A stretch of 64,000 nucleotides of DNA from JACJYM01 sp965230495 (GCA_965230495.1 OZ246004.1:124001-188000), one strand, 5' to 3'. Shown: positions 45,530 through 56,078, numbered from the stretch's first letter. Notes: generated by a model not told the origin, from the sequence alone. Translations and numbers: made by a program.

Positions 45530-46297
45530 ATGACAGGAAAGACAAATTCAAAGGTTATTGAAATTAAAGGGCTCTCAGTTTCTTATGAGAATAAAAGGGT
45601 ATTGACAAATATTCATTTGTCTATTGGGAGAGCACAGGTCATAGGGTTAATTGGGCCTAATGGAGCAGGAAAGTCAACACTTTTTAAATCCATTTTAGGC
45701 TTAACAGAGATTTCATCAGGTCATATGACGATTTTTGATCAGGAAATAGAAGATGTAAGAAAAAAAATAGCCTATGTTCCTCAAAGAGATGATGTAGATT
45801 GGGATTTCCCGGCTTCTGTCATGGATGTAGTACTTATGGGGCGATACCCACACAAAAAAATGTTGCAAAGAATTAACCATAACGACAGAAAGAAAGCACT
45901 TGAAGCATTAAAGACCTTGGGAATTGGAGATTTGAGAAATAGACAAATAGGCCAGTTGTCAGGGGGGCAGCAGCAAAGGGTATTTATAGCCAGAGCGTTA
46001 TGTCAAGAAGCCGAATTGTACTTTCTGGATGAACCATTTGTGGGAGTTGATTATACAACAGAACAGAAAATTATAGAGACTTTGAAGTATTTAGCTTCGG
46101 AAGGAAAAACGTTATTAGTGGTGCATCATGATTTATCCACTGTTTCCAATTATTTTGATAGTGTGATTTTATTAAATCAGAGACTTATAGCTTATGGCAG
46201 TGTAGAGGAAACTTTTACTCAGGAAAATATAGCTAAATGTTATGCACCTCAGCTATCTATTCTTCATCAATCCGGAGTATTAAAGCCTAGGGTTTAG
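45530..46297 (+). CDS. Metal ABC transporter ATP-binding protein
   Basis: This 255-residue ABC ATPase of the manganese/zinc/iron type has Walker A GPNGAGKST (42-50), the family-typical DFPASVMDVVLMGRYPHKK, signature LSGGQQQRVFIARAL and Walker B ELYFLDEP, and H-loop VVHHDLSTV. It is 10 bp after the binding protein. The expected permease gene does not follow; instead a convergent AraC gene overlaps its last 11 bases. Confidence 0.93.
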   Translation: MTGKTNSKVIEIKGLSVSYENKRVLTNIHLSIGRAQVIGLIGPNGAGKSTLFKSILGLTEISSGHMTIFDQEIEDVRKKIAYVPQRDDVDWDFPASVMDVVLMGRYPHKKMLQRINHNDRKKALEALKTLGIGDLRNRQIGQLSGGQQQRVFIARALCQEAELYFLDEPFVGVDYTTEQKIIETLKYLASEGKTLLVVHHDLSTVSNYFDSVILLNQRLIAYGSVEETFTQENIAKCYAPQLSILHQSGVLKPRV

Positions 46298-47414
46298 TTT
46301 TACTTTTATATTCTGAAGGGGTCATATTCATATATTTTTTGAAAGCAGAAATGAATGCTGATCGAGACTTAAAACCAGATTGTTGTGCTATCGATTCCAA
46401 CGTAAATATCTCCGACTCTGGATTATCTATAATTTTCATAGATTCCTTAATCCTATATTCGTTTATATAACTTGAAAAGTTTTTGTCATATACCTGATTA
46501 ATAGTTTGAGAAAGATATTTGGTGTTGGTATCAAGCTTGTTGGCTAATTTTCTAAGAGTCAAATCATCTTGCAAATAGATTTTATCTTCATTGATGGCCT
46601 TATTAAGTTTTTGTTGTAATTGGTCTTGCCACTCCGGTGTTATGTTCTCTACGGTCGTATTTTCTTCAATGTCCGGTTCATTGATTAAGACTAATTCATA
46701 CACCTCATTTTGCCTAAAAGCTTTGATATTGATAAAAAGAATATAAATGAGGATTAATAATCCAAACACGAAATTTCCAAAAGGAAGACCTATTTGAACC
46801 ACATAGACCATACAGATGAAAATAAAAAAACCGGTAATATATGTGATCATCCAGTTTAAACTCACCCCCTCCTCATAAGAATAAATTTTATGTAGAGCCT
46901 TTTTATAATCTTTATATAGCAGAATGGATTTAAATAAATAGAAGAAAACCTGAATAAGAAATATAAAGTATAAAGCAATTAGGTTGGAGTAGTTCATTAC
47001 GTTGATCACATATTCGTTGTACTCGTAATCTTCCTTTGACAAACTAAGAAATACAAAGGAAAATAGATTGATTATTAGAAGTGCTATCGGTGGATAGAAG
47101 TGTCTAACCGTATTTTCTATTTCTCCCTCGAAAGAAAAATCTTTAGTTAGACTTTTGATATATAGATAAAAAAGTGGTGGGAGAGATAAACAAAATACAA
47201 AGAAAAGCAAGGACATGAGATTTATGAAATGATTCGAATCCAGATTCTCTAGCGTATAAATGAGAAGGGTAGACAAAATCAGGATGATGGCTAGATCAAA
47301 ATAAGCAAATATTCGTATCGACTTACTTTTTAATTTTCCTTTTATAAAACCAAATATGATGAAACCAATACATATAGTAATAGAAAAAACCAGTATATAT
47401 TTTAAAGTGTTCAA
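46287..47414 (-). CDS. AraC-type regulator with N-terminal multi-helix membrane sensor
   Basis: This 375-residue protein's first ~230 residues contain about seven hydrophobic helices (YILVFSITICIGFIIFGFI onward). The C-terminal ~100 residues are an AraC HTH domain (LRKLANKLDTNTKYLSQTIN and FTLESIAQQSGFKSRSAFISAFKKYMNMTPSEY). This architecture is common in Bacteroidota, where a membrane-embedded sensor controls DNA binding directly. Signal and targets unknown. It is convergent with the ABC ATPase gene (11-bp overlap). Confidence 0.88.
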   Translation of the reverse strand: MNTLKYILVFSITICIGFIIFGFIKGKLKSKSIRIFAYFDLAIILILSTLLIYTLENLDSNHFINLMSLLFFVFCLSLPPLFYLYIKSLTKDFSFEGEIENTVRHFYPPIALLIINLFSFVFLSLSKEDYEYNEYVINVMNYSNLIALYFIFLIQVFFYLFKSILLYKDYKKALHKIYSYEEGVSLNWMITYITGFFIFICMVYVVQIGLPFGNFVFGLLILIYILFINIKAFRQNEVYELVLINEPDIEENTTVENITPEWQDQLQQKLNKAINEDKIYLQDDLTLRKLANKLDTNTKYLSQTINQVYDKNFSSYINEYRIKESMKIIDNPESEIFTLESIAQQSGFKSRSAFISAFKKYMNMTPSEYKSKTKP

Positions 47415-47716
47415 ATTTCGGCGAAACTAATTTGGTGTTATGAGCTATTATCCAACAATAACAGCTACTGCAAAGGTACATTTGTTCGGTAAAAAACTAA
47501 AATAAATAAATTATTTGACAATTATATGACGCACAATGATAATTTATAACTCCTGAATAAATACGATAGTTAAATATGATATATGGCTCAATTCATGAAT
47601 TACAACAACCTTGTTTTTATGGTAGAAATTTAATTGAGGAAATTTGAACCCACTAACAACTCCAAGAATACCAACATTTTAAAACACTTTATTAATAGAA
47701 CTTAAAGACTTATCCT
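47415..47716. other. Divergent intergenic region, promoter of the 2290-residue protein
   Basis: These 302 bp hold no gene. A TTTG at 47515-47518 with a downstream TAATTTAT forms a weak Bacteroidota-like promoter candidate about 170 bp before the giant gene. No strong hairpin was seen. Confidence 0.3.
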
Positions 47717-50700
47717 ATGAGAAAACTTTTCCATGACAAAAGGGTCGTGTGCCTTTTGGTAACGTTTTTACTAATCTCTGGTTTCGCTAATGACTTATCT
47801 TCCCAAACAACTTTAATTGATGAAGATTTCACATCGGTGGCTTCAGGGAATTTTACCACTTCTACATCATCTTATCCTTATCAGATTGATAATAATACCA
47901 ACTGTACAGGAGATGATGGTTGGAAGAATATAACCACCAATGGTAGCTCCAGCTCTACCTGTACTGCTTGTACGGGAAATAGAGCGGTTATTGATTATGG
48001 TTCCTCATCATGTGATCAAGATGCAACCCTTGTAGTTGGTTCATTTATTGGAACAAGTTCGATAAATATTTCCTTTGATTACGCATTTAATTTTGATGGT
48101 TCACCTGAAATATTTGAAGTAATCTTGTATAACAAAACGACATCGAGTGTAGATCAAACTTTAGTAAGTGAAAATTCTGATGTGAATAACGGTAACTATG
48201 ATAATTCCGGATCACCGCTTTCTCTCTCATCCGACGAATTTGAAATTCGAGTACATTATATAGGAGATTATGGATGGGGAGCTCAGTTTGATAATCTATT
48301 GGTTGAATCCAATTGTACAACCCCTTCAATTGGTACAGCGACTGTTGATGATACTGACTGTAATATGGGAACCTTTGATGTAAGCCTTGAGGTTACTGCT
48401 GCTGGTGAAGGAGGTTCTGTGGATGTTACTGATGGCATGGGGAATAGTGAGACAGTAACTACATTTCCTACTACCGTTACTTTTACAGGATATGCCGGAG
48501 GTACTTCTGTTACAATGAATGCAGATAATGGATCATGTGATATAGATGCAAATACTGTTACTGAAGATTGCTCTTGTACAACGCCACCTACAGGAACAGC
48601 AGCCATTGATGATTCTTCTTGCGGTTCTGGACAATTTCATGTAGACGTAACAGTGTCTTCTATAGGAGACGCTGCAGCAGTCACGATTTCTGATGGAACA
48701 ACAACAGACAACAATGGTGGTGCTGGGTATGGCAACGGTGCAGTTGTTCAAATGGGACCTTATGCGGCAGGAACATCAGTGACAATTACGATAGCTGGAT
48801 TGACTTGGACTTCTTGTTCTGTAGATTTAGCTCCTGTTACTGAAGATTGTGTTTGTGATACTGCACCTACAGCAACGGTAAGTACATCTAATTTAGACTG
48901 TTCCTTAAACACATATGACATATTGGTAACAGTCGATAGTGATGGAAGTGGAGATGCTAACATGACAGATATTTTAGTAGATGGTGTGGTAGAGCAAGCT
49001 AATGCAACAACGGGAAATCAATATACCATTAGCGGCGTTGCGATTGGATCTCATACAGTTACTCTAGAAGCAGAGGGATCTAGTTTTACCTCTTGTACTT
49101 CAATAGATTATGATGTTGATGAAACGTGTAATGGGGGTGATGCCTGTGCCGATGCGGTAGACATTTTAAACTCACCTTCAACATGTGATCTTACAGTAGC
49201 AACCAATGAAAATGTTTCTGGTTTGGTACCTTGTAATGAGTCGATGGGAAATGGTAATTCGATGAGCAAAGGGGATTGTTCTGGTGATGGATGTTTCGAA
49301 CATTCGGCTTACTGGTATACCCAATATAATGATTTGTGGTATGTAATTGACATTCCAGATGGGAGTGACGAATTTTCAGTTCATTTTACTGGTTTAACTT
49401 GTGCGGTGGCTGTGTTTCCATATACCGGTGCCTGTGGTTCTCTCTCTCTTATGTCAATTACTGGAGGTGTTGGCACTGGGTTGGCGGACTCAGATAATGA
49501 TGGAAATGTAGAAACTGCTGCAAATGACAATCCACTTATAAGTACTGATGGAGTGATTCATTTCAAAGGATCTGAGGTAGCTACAGCTTCTACAGCACCT
49601 ATATATTTGAGAGTTTTTGCTCATGATGACAAAGCTAGTGGTACCGCTTGTGATCCTAATGATATCGTGAATTGCTCTTTTACTATAGAAGTTACTTCAC
49701 CTCAAGCAAATGATGTGTGTGGTAACGCCATTGACATTACTACAAATAATGGTGGAGCATCGAGTATTGGTGACCTGTCGGTGGCCAATGCTGAAGGAAC
49801 AGGAAATGAGGACGAAACAGAATGCGGAGGATCTCCGGATTTGGATAAAGATCTATGGTATGAAATTAACGTCCCTAATGCTGCTACTGCCTCCGAGAAA
49901 TTTAATGTAGAATTTACAGTAGATGGCGGAAACACAGGAGATGTTGTAGTGGCAAAATTATATGGCCTCGGCTGTTTTGGATCACTTCAGGACTGCGAAG
50001 AAATGACTTTTGCTAGTTCTGTATCAACTGATTTTGAAGGAGCTGAATTAAATCGAAATTCTCAGTACTATATTCAGTTGATGCCTAAGACTGGGACTTT
50101 GGATAATATAACGGTCAGTGCAGTTGTATCTCCTTTAAATAATACTTGTGATTATTTTAATAGTACACTGCCAGCATACGAATTAGATAATTCTAGTTCA
50201 GCCATTGATATGACTTTTGCTACGGATACGGATGGTAATGGAATGAAGGAATTATGGTACAAAATAGACCATGATCAAAACCAAAGTATTGAAATATCAA
50301 TTGATGATGCAGGTAACTGGTCTGATGGAGAAGTTTCTCTATCACTATACGAGTATAACCCTCTAGTTACGAATAAAATAGATTGTGATAATCCAGTTCA
50401 ACATTGTTCTAGTATGACTGGAATTGATGATTTTGATCTTGAAAGTGGAGTTACATTTTACCTAGGTACAAGTGACTATTTACTTAAAATAGAAGAAACT
50501 ACTGCTGATTCTGGTGGAGACCAGTTATCTGGAACTCTAACAGGTACTACGTCTAGCAATGTGTTAGCTGATAATGCCTCTTGTGACGATCCTATTGATA
50601 TTACAGGTTCGTCAGCCACGGGAGAAGACTTTGACGAAGCTCAGATTAGTTGTGATGGAAATGATAAATGTTTGTATTATCAGGTAACACTACCGGCAGC

Positions 50701-53700
50701 CAATTGTCCAAATACATCTAGTTCATTAGAAACCTCGACAGTTATTACTGCCTTTGATTTTACTTTTTCAAATGCAGCGACATCAGGAGGCGTAGATGGC
50801 TTTGCTTACATTTCTCTGTTTGATAGTGATTGTTCAACACAGATTGGGTCAACGGTTACTGCCAGTGCGGGAGATGGCGAGAGTGATGTTAAGTCTTTTT
50901 CAGGACTTACTCAGGGACAGGATTATTTCGTGAGAGTATGTGAATATATCTCTAATACGCCTGTAGATTATGACGTATCTGCTACGCTAACAGATGCTTC
51001 TCCATGTAATGATGATCCGGATAATGCCTATGACTTAAGTGCGGGTTGTTTTACTTATACAGATTTAGATACTTGGTCAGCACAAGGAGCAACACATACT
51101 TCTCCTGTTGATGGAGCTGGAGAAAATGACGTATGGTTTTCTTTTACTGCTCCTACAGGAAACGGAGGGTCGTATACGACTACCAAGAGCTGGGCCACAG
51201 TATTTTTTGAAAATGTATCAGGACATAAGTTGTACTTAGACTTATACAATACTACTTCTACTTCACCGATTAATACTACTTATGAAACAGGTACATCAGC
51301 AGGTGATCAGGGATGGGGTATATTCGGTAATCTTAATGAAGGACAGACCTATTACTTGAGATTGTATCACAAAGAACTAGCTTCCGTAAATGTACAATAC
51401 AAAATAGCGGTTACTGACGGACCTGGAGAAGAGCCAGGTTGGGCATGCGGTGAGAATACTGGCTCCAATATATCTGGATGTGCTTCAGGTTGTGATGACT
51501 TAAGAGAAACATGGTTTAAAATTGATCTTCCAGATGGTACTCCTGGTAATATGTACTGGATGATAGAGGTTACCGGAACAGATCAGGACTTAGATTTTGA
51601 ATTGAGATCTAAATATCTAAATGGAAATACTTCATATGTGTCATGTTCTGGACCTGAAGGTGGTTTGGAAGGTGCTTGTGCAGATTTTGATCACCCATGT
51701 TCTTCCACTGCTCTAGAAGGAGCTGTTTCGATAGAGTCAACGACTACTGGGTTGACGGGTTGTGATGGAAACGATAGTTTAGGAGATTTGGATCCTGCTT
51801 CTACTTCACAAGGGTCTGACGGTAATACTGATGCAGGTTCAGGAGTTCAAAGAGTATATTTCAATATGAATGGAGCTGCTTCTGGACAAAAGGATTATTA
51901 TTACCTGAGAGTATTTATCGATCCTTCCGATCCAAGGTATAATGATTGGGCAGAAGTGAAAATTTGTGATATAGCATTTAAGGGACCTTATACGACGCAA
52001 GCACTGGCTGAAGCTGGTGGCACCCCGGATGGAGGAGACTGTATGTGTGGTATATCAAATGTTGTAGTAAGTGATGATAACACTTGTGATGGAGATGATG
52101 CTACATTTACAGTAACTTATGATGTAGATGGTGGAAGTGGAAATTATGAAGTATATGCTACAGCCGATAACACAGATTTGGGAATTACCACTGGTGATGT
52201 TTTGGCTACGGTTACAGGAGTTTCGGACGGCACAGGCAATACTATTGATGTAACTATTTCTGGTCCAACAAGTGGAACATCAATTTCAATCGATGTAAGA
52301 GATACTGATATGAATTCTTGTAATGGAGGTTCACCACGATCTGTAGACATTGCAACATGCCCTAATACCACGGTTGCAACGGATGATTTCAATCATACAC
52401 CGGAAGGAATGGCTGTAACAGGTAGTGTGTTGACAAATGATTATGATCCACAAGGCAATCCTCAAACGGTAAATACTACTTTGGTTACTGATCCTACTAA
52501 TGGTAGTGTTACAATAGATGCAAGTGGTAATTATACTTACACTCCTACAGGATCATATACTGGAGAAGACAGCTTTACGTATGAAGTATGTGACGATCAA
52601 ACACCTCAGGTGTGTGATCAGGCGACTGTTTATATAGAGGTGATTCCAGATCCCATATCAGGTAATGAACCGCCAATTGCTAATCCTGATAACGTGACTA
52701 CGGAGGTAGGAGTACCTGTAACTGCTAGTATGATTAGTAATGACAACGATCCTGATGGAGATGATCTTTTGGTAAATACAACACCAGTTACTGGCCCAAC
52801 AAATGGTACTGTAACAATTAATTCTGACGGAACTTACACATATACGCCAAACGGAGGATTTACAGGAGTTGATATGTTCGAATATAAGGTATGCGATGAT
52901 CCCACAGAGGCTAATTGTGATATCACTACCGTGACCATCGAAGTTGTGGATGATATTGCTAATATCACTTCTGCAGTAGATGATTCAGGGGTAGGTCTTC
53001 CAAATGAAGACATTGTTGGAGACTTAATTACCAATGATTTTGATGCGGAAGGAGATGAAATTACAATAAATACAACGCCTGTTAGTTCACCTTCAAATGG
53101 TAGTGTAGTTATCAATGGTGACGGTACATATACTTATACTCCAAATGCAGACTTTGTTGGAAATGATGAATTTGTATATGAGATTTGTGATGATGGAAGC
53201 CCTCAGGCTTGTGATGAAGCTACAGTTTATTTGAGTATTCTTCCTGAGCTGCCAAATACAACTTCAGCGGTAAATGATTTTAATCATACGCCAATGGATA
53301 CAGCTGTTGATGGGAATGTGTTGAATAATGATTATGATATAGAAGGAGAGAATCAGTCTATAGTCAATACAACACCGGTTACAGCTCCGACTAAAGGGTC
53401 TGTAACTTTGAATACGGATGGCTCGTATACTTACACTCCAAATTCAGGTGAGACAGGAGAGGACTTTTTCGTATATGAAGTGTGTGATGATCATGGAACT
53501 GATCAGGCATGTGAGACGGCAACTGTATATATTGAGATAATTCCAGATCCAAATACTACTAATAATCCACCTATAGCTAATACGGACTATAGTCTTACAA
53601 AGAAGAATACTCCGATAGCTGGGAATATGGAAGGAAATGACAATGACCCGGATGGGGATCCATTAACTGTAAATACTACACCGGAGACTAATCCGACCAA

Positions 53701-54589
53701 CGGTAGTGTTACTATACTTCCCGATGGTTCTTATATCTATACTCCAAATGTAGGTTTTGTAGGTTCGGATATGTTTGAATATGAGGTATGTGACGATGGC
53801 TCACCTGCATTGTGTGATATTACAACAGTATTTATTGATGTGATTGATGATCCTGGCAATGTTACTGCAGCCACGGATGATTCCGGAGTGGGTATAGTTA
53901 ATGAAAGTATTTTGGGTAATCTATTAGATAATGATACAGATCCGGAGGGAGATAACCAAACGATCAATACTACACCAACTTCTTCTCCGACTAATGGTTC
54001 GGTAACCATTTATAGCAATGGTTTGTATGAATATACTCCAAATGCAGATTTCGTCGGAAATGATGAATTTACTTATGAAGTATGTGATGATGGTATGCCA
54101 TCTAAGTGTACGGAGGCAACTGTTTATATTACGGTATTACCGGATAAGGCAAGTGTAGAATTAACTGTGCAGTTTACTGCGGATGTATATTCCTATGCGG
54201 TGGGAGATATCAATGAAGGATATTATACATACCAAAATACAGGCTCCGGATCAACATCTGGAGAAGTGAAGATTATCATTTCTTATCCTAGTACTTCATC
54301 GTTTACGACTACCTTTAACGCTGCTGCCACAACTACAACTGTTGGGGGTGGTACGGCACTAGATAATGATGATTGGAATTTTACTAATACACCTACAGGA
54401 GTAATAGCAATTCTAAAGTCTAATGTAAGTATTCCAGCTGGAGGAAATAGTAAGATTGGGGGATTATCGTTTGAAGCAGTTGGTGTTCCATTATCTACTG
54501 CTAAAACTACTTCTCAGATACTTGAAGGAACAGGAGGTGACGAAGAGGACAACAATAATCGTGCTCAGGGTACATTTATCATTAATTAA
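47717..54589 (+). CDS. Giant secreted protein with Ig-like, PPC-like and six cadherin-like domains
   Basis: This 2290-residue protein has a signal peptide (VVCLLVTFLLISGFANDLSS). Three Cys-containing Ig-like repeats follow (~195-470, each starting like CTTPSIGTATVDDTDC), then several PPC-like domains (ADAVDILNSP, WYVIDIPDGS; ~475-1450). Six tandem cadherin-like domains occupy ~1550-2145, with the NGSVTINxDGTYTYTPN and FTYEVCDD cores. Last is a DUF11-like module. There is no T9SS sorting domain of its own; a T9SS-tagged protein starts 15 bp downstream. It is likely a surface adhesin or filament. No catalytic domain seen. Confidence 0.88.
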   Translation: MRKLFHDKRVVCLLVTFLLISGFANDLSSQTTLIDEDFTSVASGNFTTSTSSYPYQIDNNTNCTGDDGWKNITTNGSSSSTCTACTGNRAVIDYGSSSCDQDATLVVGSFIGTSSINISFDYAFNFDGSPEIFEVILYNKTTSSVDQTLVSENSDVNNGNYDNSGSPLSLSSDEFEIRVHYIGDYGWGAQFDNLLVESNCTTPSIGTATVDDTDCNMGTFDVSLEVTAAGEGGSVDVTDGMGNSETVTTFPTTVTFTGYAGGTSVTMNADNGSCDIDANTVTEDCSCTTPPTGTAAIDDSSCGSGQFHVDVTVSSIGDAAAVTISDGTTTDNNGGAGYGNGAVVQMGPYAAGTSVTITIAGLTWTSCSVDLAPVTEDCVCDTAPTATVSTSNLDCSLNTYDILVTVDSDGSGDANMTDILVDGVVEQANATTGNQYTISGVAIGSHTVTLEAEGSSFTSCTSIDYDVDETCNGGDACADAVDILNSPSTCDLTVATNENVSGLVPCNESMGNGNSMSKGDCSGDGCFEHSAYWYTQYNDLWYVIDIPDGSDEFSVHFTGLTCAVAVFPYTGACGSLSLMSITGGVGTGLADSDNDGNVETAANDNPLISTDGVIHFKGSEVATASTAPIYLRVFAHDDKASGTACDPNDIVNCSFTIEVTSPQANDVCGNAIDITTNNGGASSIGDLSVANAEGTGNEDETECGGSPDLDKDLWYEINVPNAATASEKFNVEFTVDGGNTGDVVVAKLYGLGCFGSLQDCEEMTFASSVSTDFEGAELNRNSQYYIQLMPKTGTLDNITVSAVVSPLNNTCDYFNSTLPAYELDNSSSAIDMTFATDTDGNGMKELWYKIDHDQNQSIEISIDDAGNWSDGEVSLSLYEYNPLVTNKIDCDNPVQHCSSMTGIDDFDLESGVTFYLGTSDYLLKIEETTADSGGDQLSGTLTGTTSSNVLADNASCDDPIDITGSSATGEDFDEAQISCDGNDKCLYYQVTLPAANCPNTSSSLETSTVITAFDFTFSNAATSGGVDGFAYISLFDSDCSTQIGSTVTASAGDGESDVKSFSGLTQGQDYFVRVCEYISNTPVDYDVSATLTDASPCNDDPDNAYDLSAGCFTYTDLDTWSAQGATHTSPVDGAGENDVWFSFTAPTGNGGSYTTTKSWATVFFENVSGHKLYLDLYNTTSTSPINTTYETGTSAGDQGWGIFGNLNEGQTYYLRLYHKELASVNVQYKIAVTDGPGEEPGWACGENTGSNISGCASGCDDLRETWFKIDLPDGTPGNMYWMIEVTGTDQDLDFELRSKYLNGNTSYVSCSGPEGGLEGACADFDHPCSSTALEGAVSIESTTTGLTGCDGNDSLGDLDPASTSQGSDGNTDAGSGVQRVYFNMNGAASGQKDYYYLRVFIDPSDPRYNDWAEVKICDIAFKGPYTTQALAEAGGTPDGGDCMCGISNVVVSDDNTCDGDDATFTVTYDVDGGSGNYEVYATADNTDLGITTGDVLATVTGVSDGTGNTIDVTISGPTSGTSISIDVRDTDMNSCNGGSPRSVDIATCPNTTVATDDFNHTPEGMAVTGSVLTNDYDPQGNPQTVNTTLVTDPTNGSVTIDASGNYTYTPTGSYTGEDSFTYEVCDDQTPQVCDQATVYIEVIPDPISGNEPPIANPDNVTTEVGVPVTASMISNDNDPDGDDLLVNTTPVTGPTNGTVTINSDGTYTYTPNGGFTGVDMFEYKVCDDPTEANCDITTVTIEVVDDIANITSAVDDSGVGLPNEDIVGDLITNDFDAEGDEITINTTPVSSPSNGSVVINGDGTYTYTPNADFVGNDEFVYEICDDGSPQACDEATVYLSILPELPNTTSAVNDFNHTPMDTAVDGNVLNNDYDIEGENQSIVNTTPVTAPTKGSVTLNTDGSYTYTPNSGETGEDFFVYEVCDDHGTDQACETATVYIEIIPDPNTTNNPPIANTDYSLTKKNTPIAGNMEGNDNDPDGDPLTVNTTPETNPTNGSVTILPDGSYIYTPNVGFVGSDMFEYEVCDDGSPALCDITTVFIDVIDDPGNVTAATDDSGVGIVNESILGNLLDNDTDPEGDNQTINTTPTSSPTNGSVTIYSNGLYEYTPNADFVGNDEFTYEVCDDGMPSKCTEATVYITVLPDKASVELTVQFTADVYSYAVGDINEGYYTYQNTGSGSTSGEVKIIISYPSTSSFTTTFNAAATTTTVGGGTALDNDDWNFTNTPTGVIAILKSNVSIPAGGNSKIGGLSFEAVGVPLSTAKTTSQILEGTGGDEEDNNNRAQGTFIIN
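52364..54150 (+). repeat. Six cadherin-like repeats in an A-B-C-A-B-C order
   Basis: Each domain is about 99 residues. Unit 1 (52364; DDFNHTPEGMAV) pairs with unit 4 (53255; NDFNHTPMDTAV), exactly 891 bp later. Unit 2 (NEPPIANPD) pairs with unit 5 (NNPPIANTD), and unit 3 (DDSGVGLPNE) with unit 6 (DDSGVGIVNE). A block of three domains has been duplicated. Confidence 0.88.
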
Positions 54590-54604
54590 TTTTGTTAATT
54601 TAAA

Positions 54605-55705
54605 ATGATGAAGATGAAAAAAATAATATTGAGCATATTGGTTATTTGTATAGTGAATGCTACAGGTATTTCCCAGTGTGCTGATGACGATTGTAATCCA
54701 TTTTTGACAGGAGCTTCTTTTGATGAAGCTTGTGTTGAAGAAGGAACTACTAATACTATAACTGTTGATTGGGCAATGGATTCAGGAGATTTCATATGCT
54801 CTGCACCTGCAGGAAGTTGGAAAATCATTATCCAACTTCCTCAGACCGATATTTATGGTGTTCAAGATGTTACTACTACAACCGGACCTGGTTTTGATTG
54901 GACATACTCCAGTACGTTCAAAAATTTAACCGGTGTTACTAATGAAGAGACATTTATAGATTTTATAAATGCATTGGATCAAAGTGCTGGTAGTATAGAG
55001 GTTATAACAGACGCTAAAAATGAAAATACATGTACTCCTGTGGGTACAATTATTAATATAGCCATCACTCCAGCGGGAGAGCCAGGCAGTTGTGGGCAGG
55101 CTTTCGAAAACGATATAGGAGACGATGTGGACCAAAGTGCATATGGCGTGCAACCACCTTTACCAGTAGAATTGCTTTCTTTTGAAGCAGAGAGGGAAGG
55201 AAAGGTTTCTTTGCTTACTTGGGTAACTTCGACGGAAATTAATAACGATTATTTTGAGGTTCAGGTAAGCCGAGATGGTAAGTCATTTACGCCGATAGGA
55301 AGTGTTAAGGGGAATGGTACCACTTACGAAGAACAATACTATGAATTTGTACATCAAAATCCATATCGTGGAATTAATTACTACAGGTTAAAGCAGGTGG
55401 ATATTGATAAAAGCTTTAGTTACTCAGATATCAGAACTGTATTGTTCGAAGAATTAGAAAACGAATTTAGGTTAGAAATGCATCCTAATCCTACTACCAA
55501 TTTGATTAGTCTTAACGCCAATGTGGATGTGGAGAATCATAAAGTGATGATTTTTAATCAATATGGAGCAATGGTAAGAAGTATTAATTTCTTTAATGGG
55601 ATGAGAATTAGTTTAAGAGATTTTACCGCTGGCGTTTATATGTTTAAGCTAATTGATGACAGAGGGTATGAGGTTGCTCAAAAAAGAGTTATTAAAATAG
55701 ACTAA
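54605..55705 (+). CDS. T9SS-sorted partner protein downstream of the giant gene
   Basis: This 366-residue protein has a signal peptide (IILSILVICIVNATGIS). A Cys-containing DUF11-like domain (~20-180) follows, similar in style to the C-terminal module of the 2290-residue protein. Next is the linker domain LPVELLSFEAEREGKVSLL, then a T9SS type A sorting domain (MHPNPTTNLISLN to the end). It is 15 bp after the giant gene and followed by a strong terminator, so the two form an operon. It may anchor or escort the larger protein. Confidence 0.82.
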   Translation: MMKMKKIILSILVICIVNATGISQCADDDCNPFLTGASFDEACVEEGTTNTITVDWAMDSGDFICSAPAGSWKIIIQLPQTDIYGVQDVTTTTGPGFDWTYSSTFKNLTGVTNEETFIDFINALDQSAGSIEVITDAKNENTCTPVGTIINIAITPAGEPGSCGQAFENDIGDDVDQSAYGVQPPLPVELLSFEAEREGKVSLLTWVTSTEINNDYFEVQVSRDGKSFTPIGSVKGNGTTYEEQYYEFVHQNPYRGINYYRLKQVDIDKSFSYSDIRTVLFEELENEFRLEMHPNPTTNLISLNANVDVENHKVMIFNQYGAMVRSINFFNGMRISLRDFTAGVYMFKLIDDRGYEVAQKRVIKID

Positions 55706-55756
55706 TATTAATATAAGTGTGAGTTAGAGATTTTCTCAAATGGATATGTTTTAGTG

Positions 55757-55794
55757 ACTGGGCGTAGAAATATAATTTCTACGCCCAGTTTTTT
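55757..55794 (+). terminator. Strong Rho-independent terminator
   Basis: The perfect 15-bp stem arms 55757-55771 and 55775-55789 (core GGGCGTAGAA) enclose a 3-base loop and are followed by TTTTT. It ends the operon of the giant protein and its T9SS partner. Confidence 0.93.
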
Positions 55795-56078
55795 ATGAGA
55801 TCTATATATTAAGGTAATTATCTCGGTAAAATTGAGGTGTTTTGAAGAGTCATATTACTGAAATTAAAAATACGTAACTACGCATTTTATGCAGTGTTAG
55901 TCATCTATATTGAGCGAATTCAAGAATCCAAACAACCCCTTTTTAGAAATTGAAGGTTTATTTGCAATTTTTGTATCACTCCAATAACGAATTTAAGATA
56001 AAGTGTCAAGAGCTTTGTCTGTGTGGCCAAATTAAATTTGGCAACTTAAAACTAACTCAATTTTTGTTGAATATTTGA
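55795..56078. other. Leader region of the last giant gene
   Basis: About 285 bp without a gene, between a strong terminator and the ATG at 56079. Apart from the palindrome at 56026-56042 I see no recognisable element. The promoter of the repeat protein must lie here. Confidence 0.4.
56026..56042. promoter_or_regulatory. 17-bp palindrome upstream of the last giant gene
   Basis: The arms GCCAAATT and AATTTGGC surround one A. It is 37 bp before the ATG at 56079, so it could be an operator or a leader hairpin. No other copy was noticed. Confidence 0.4.
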
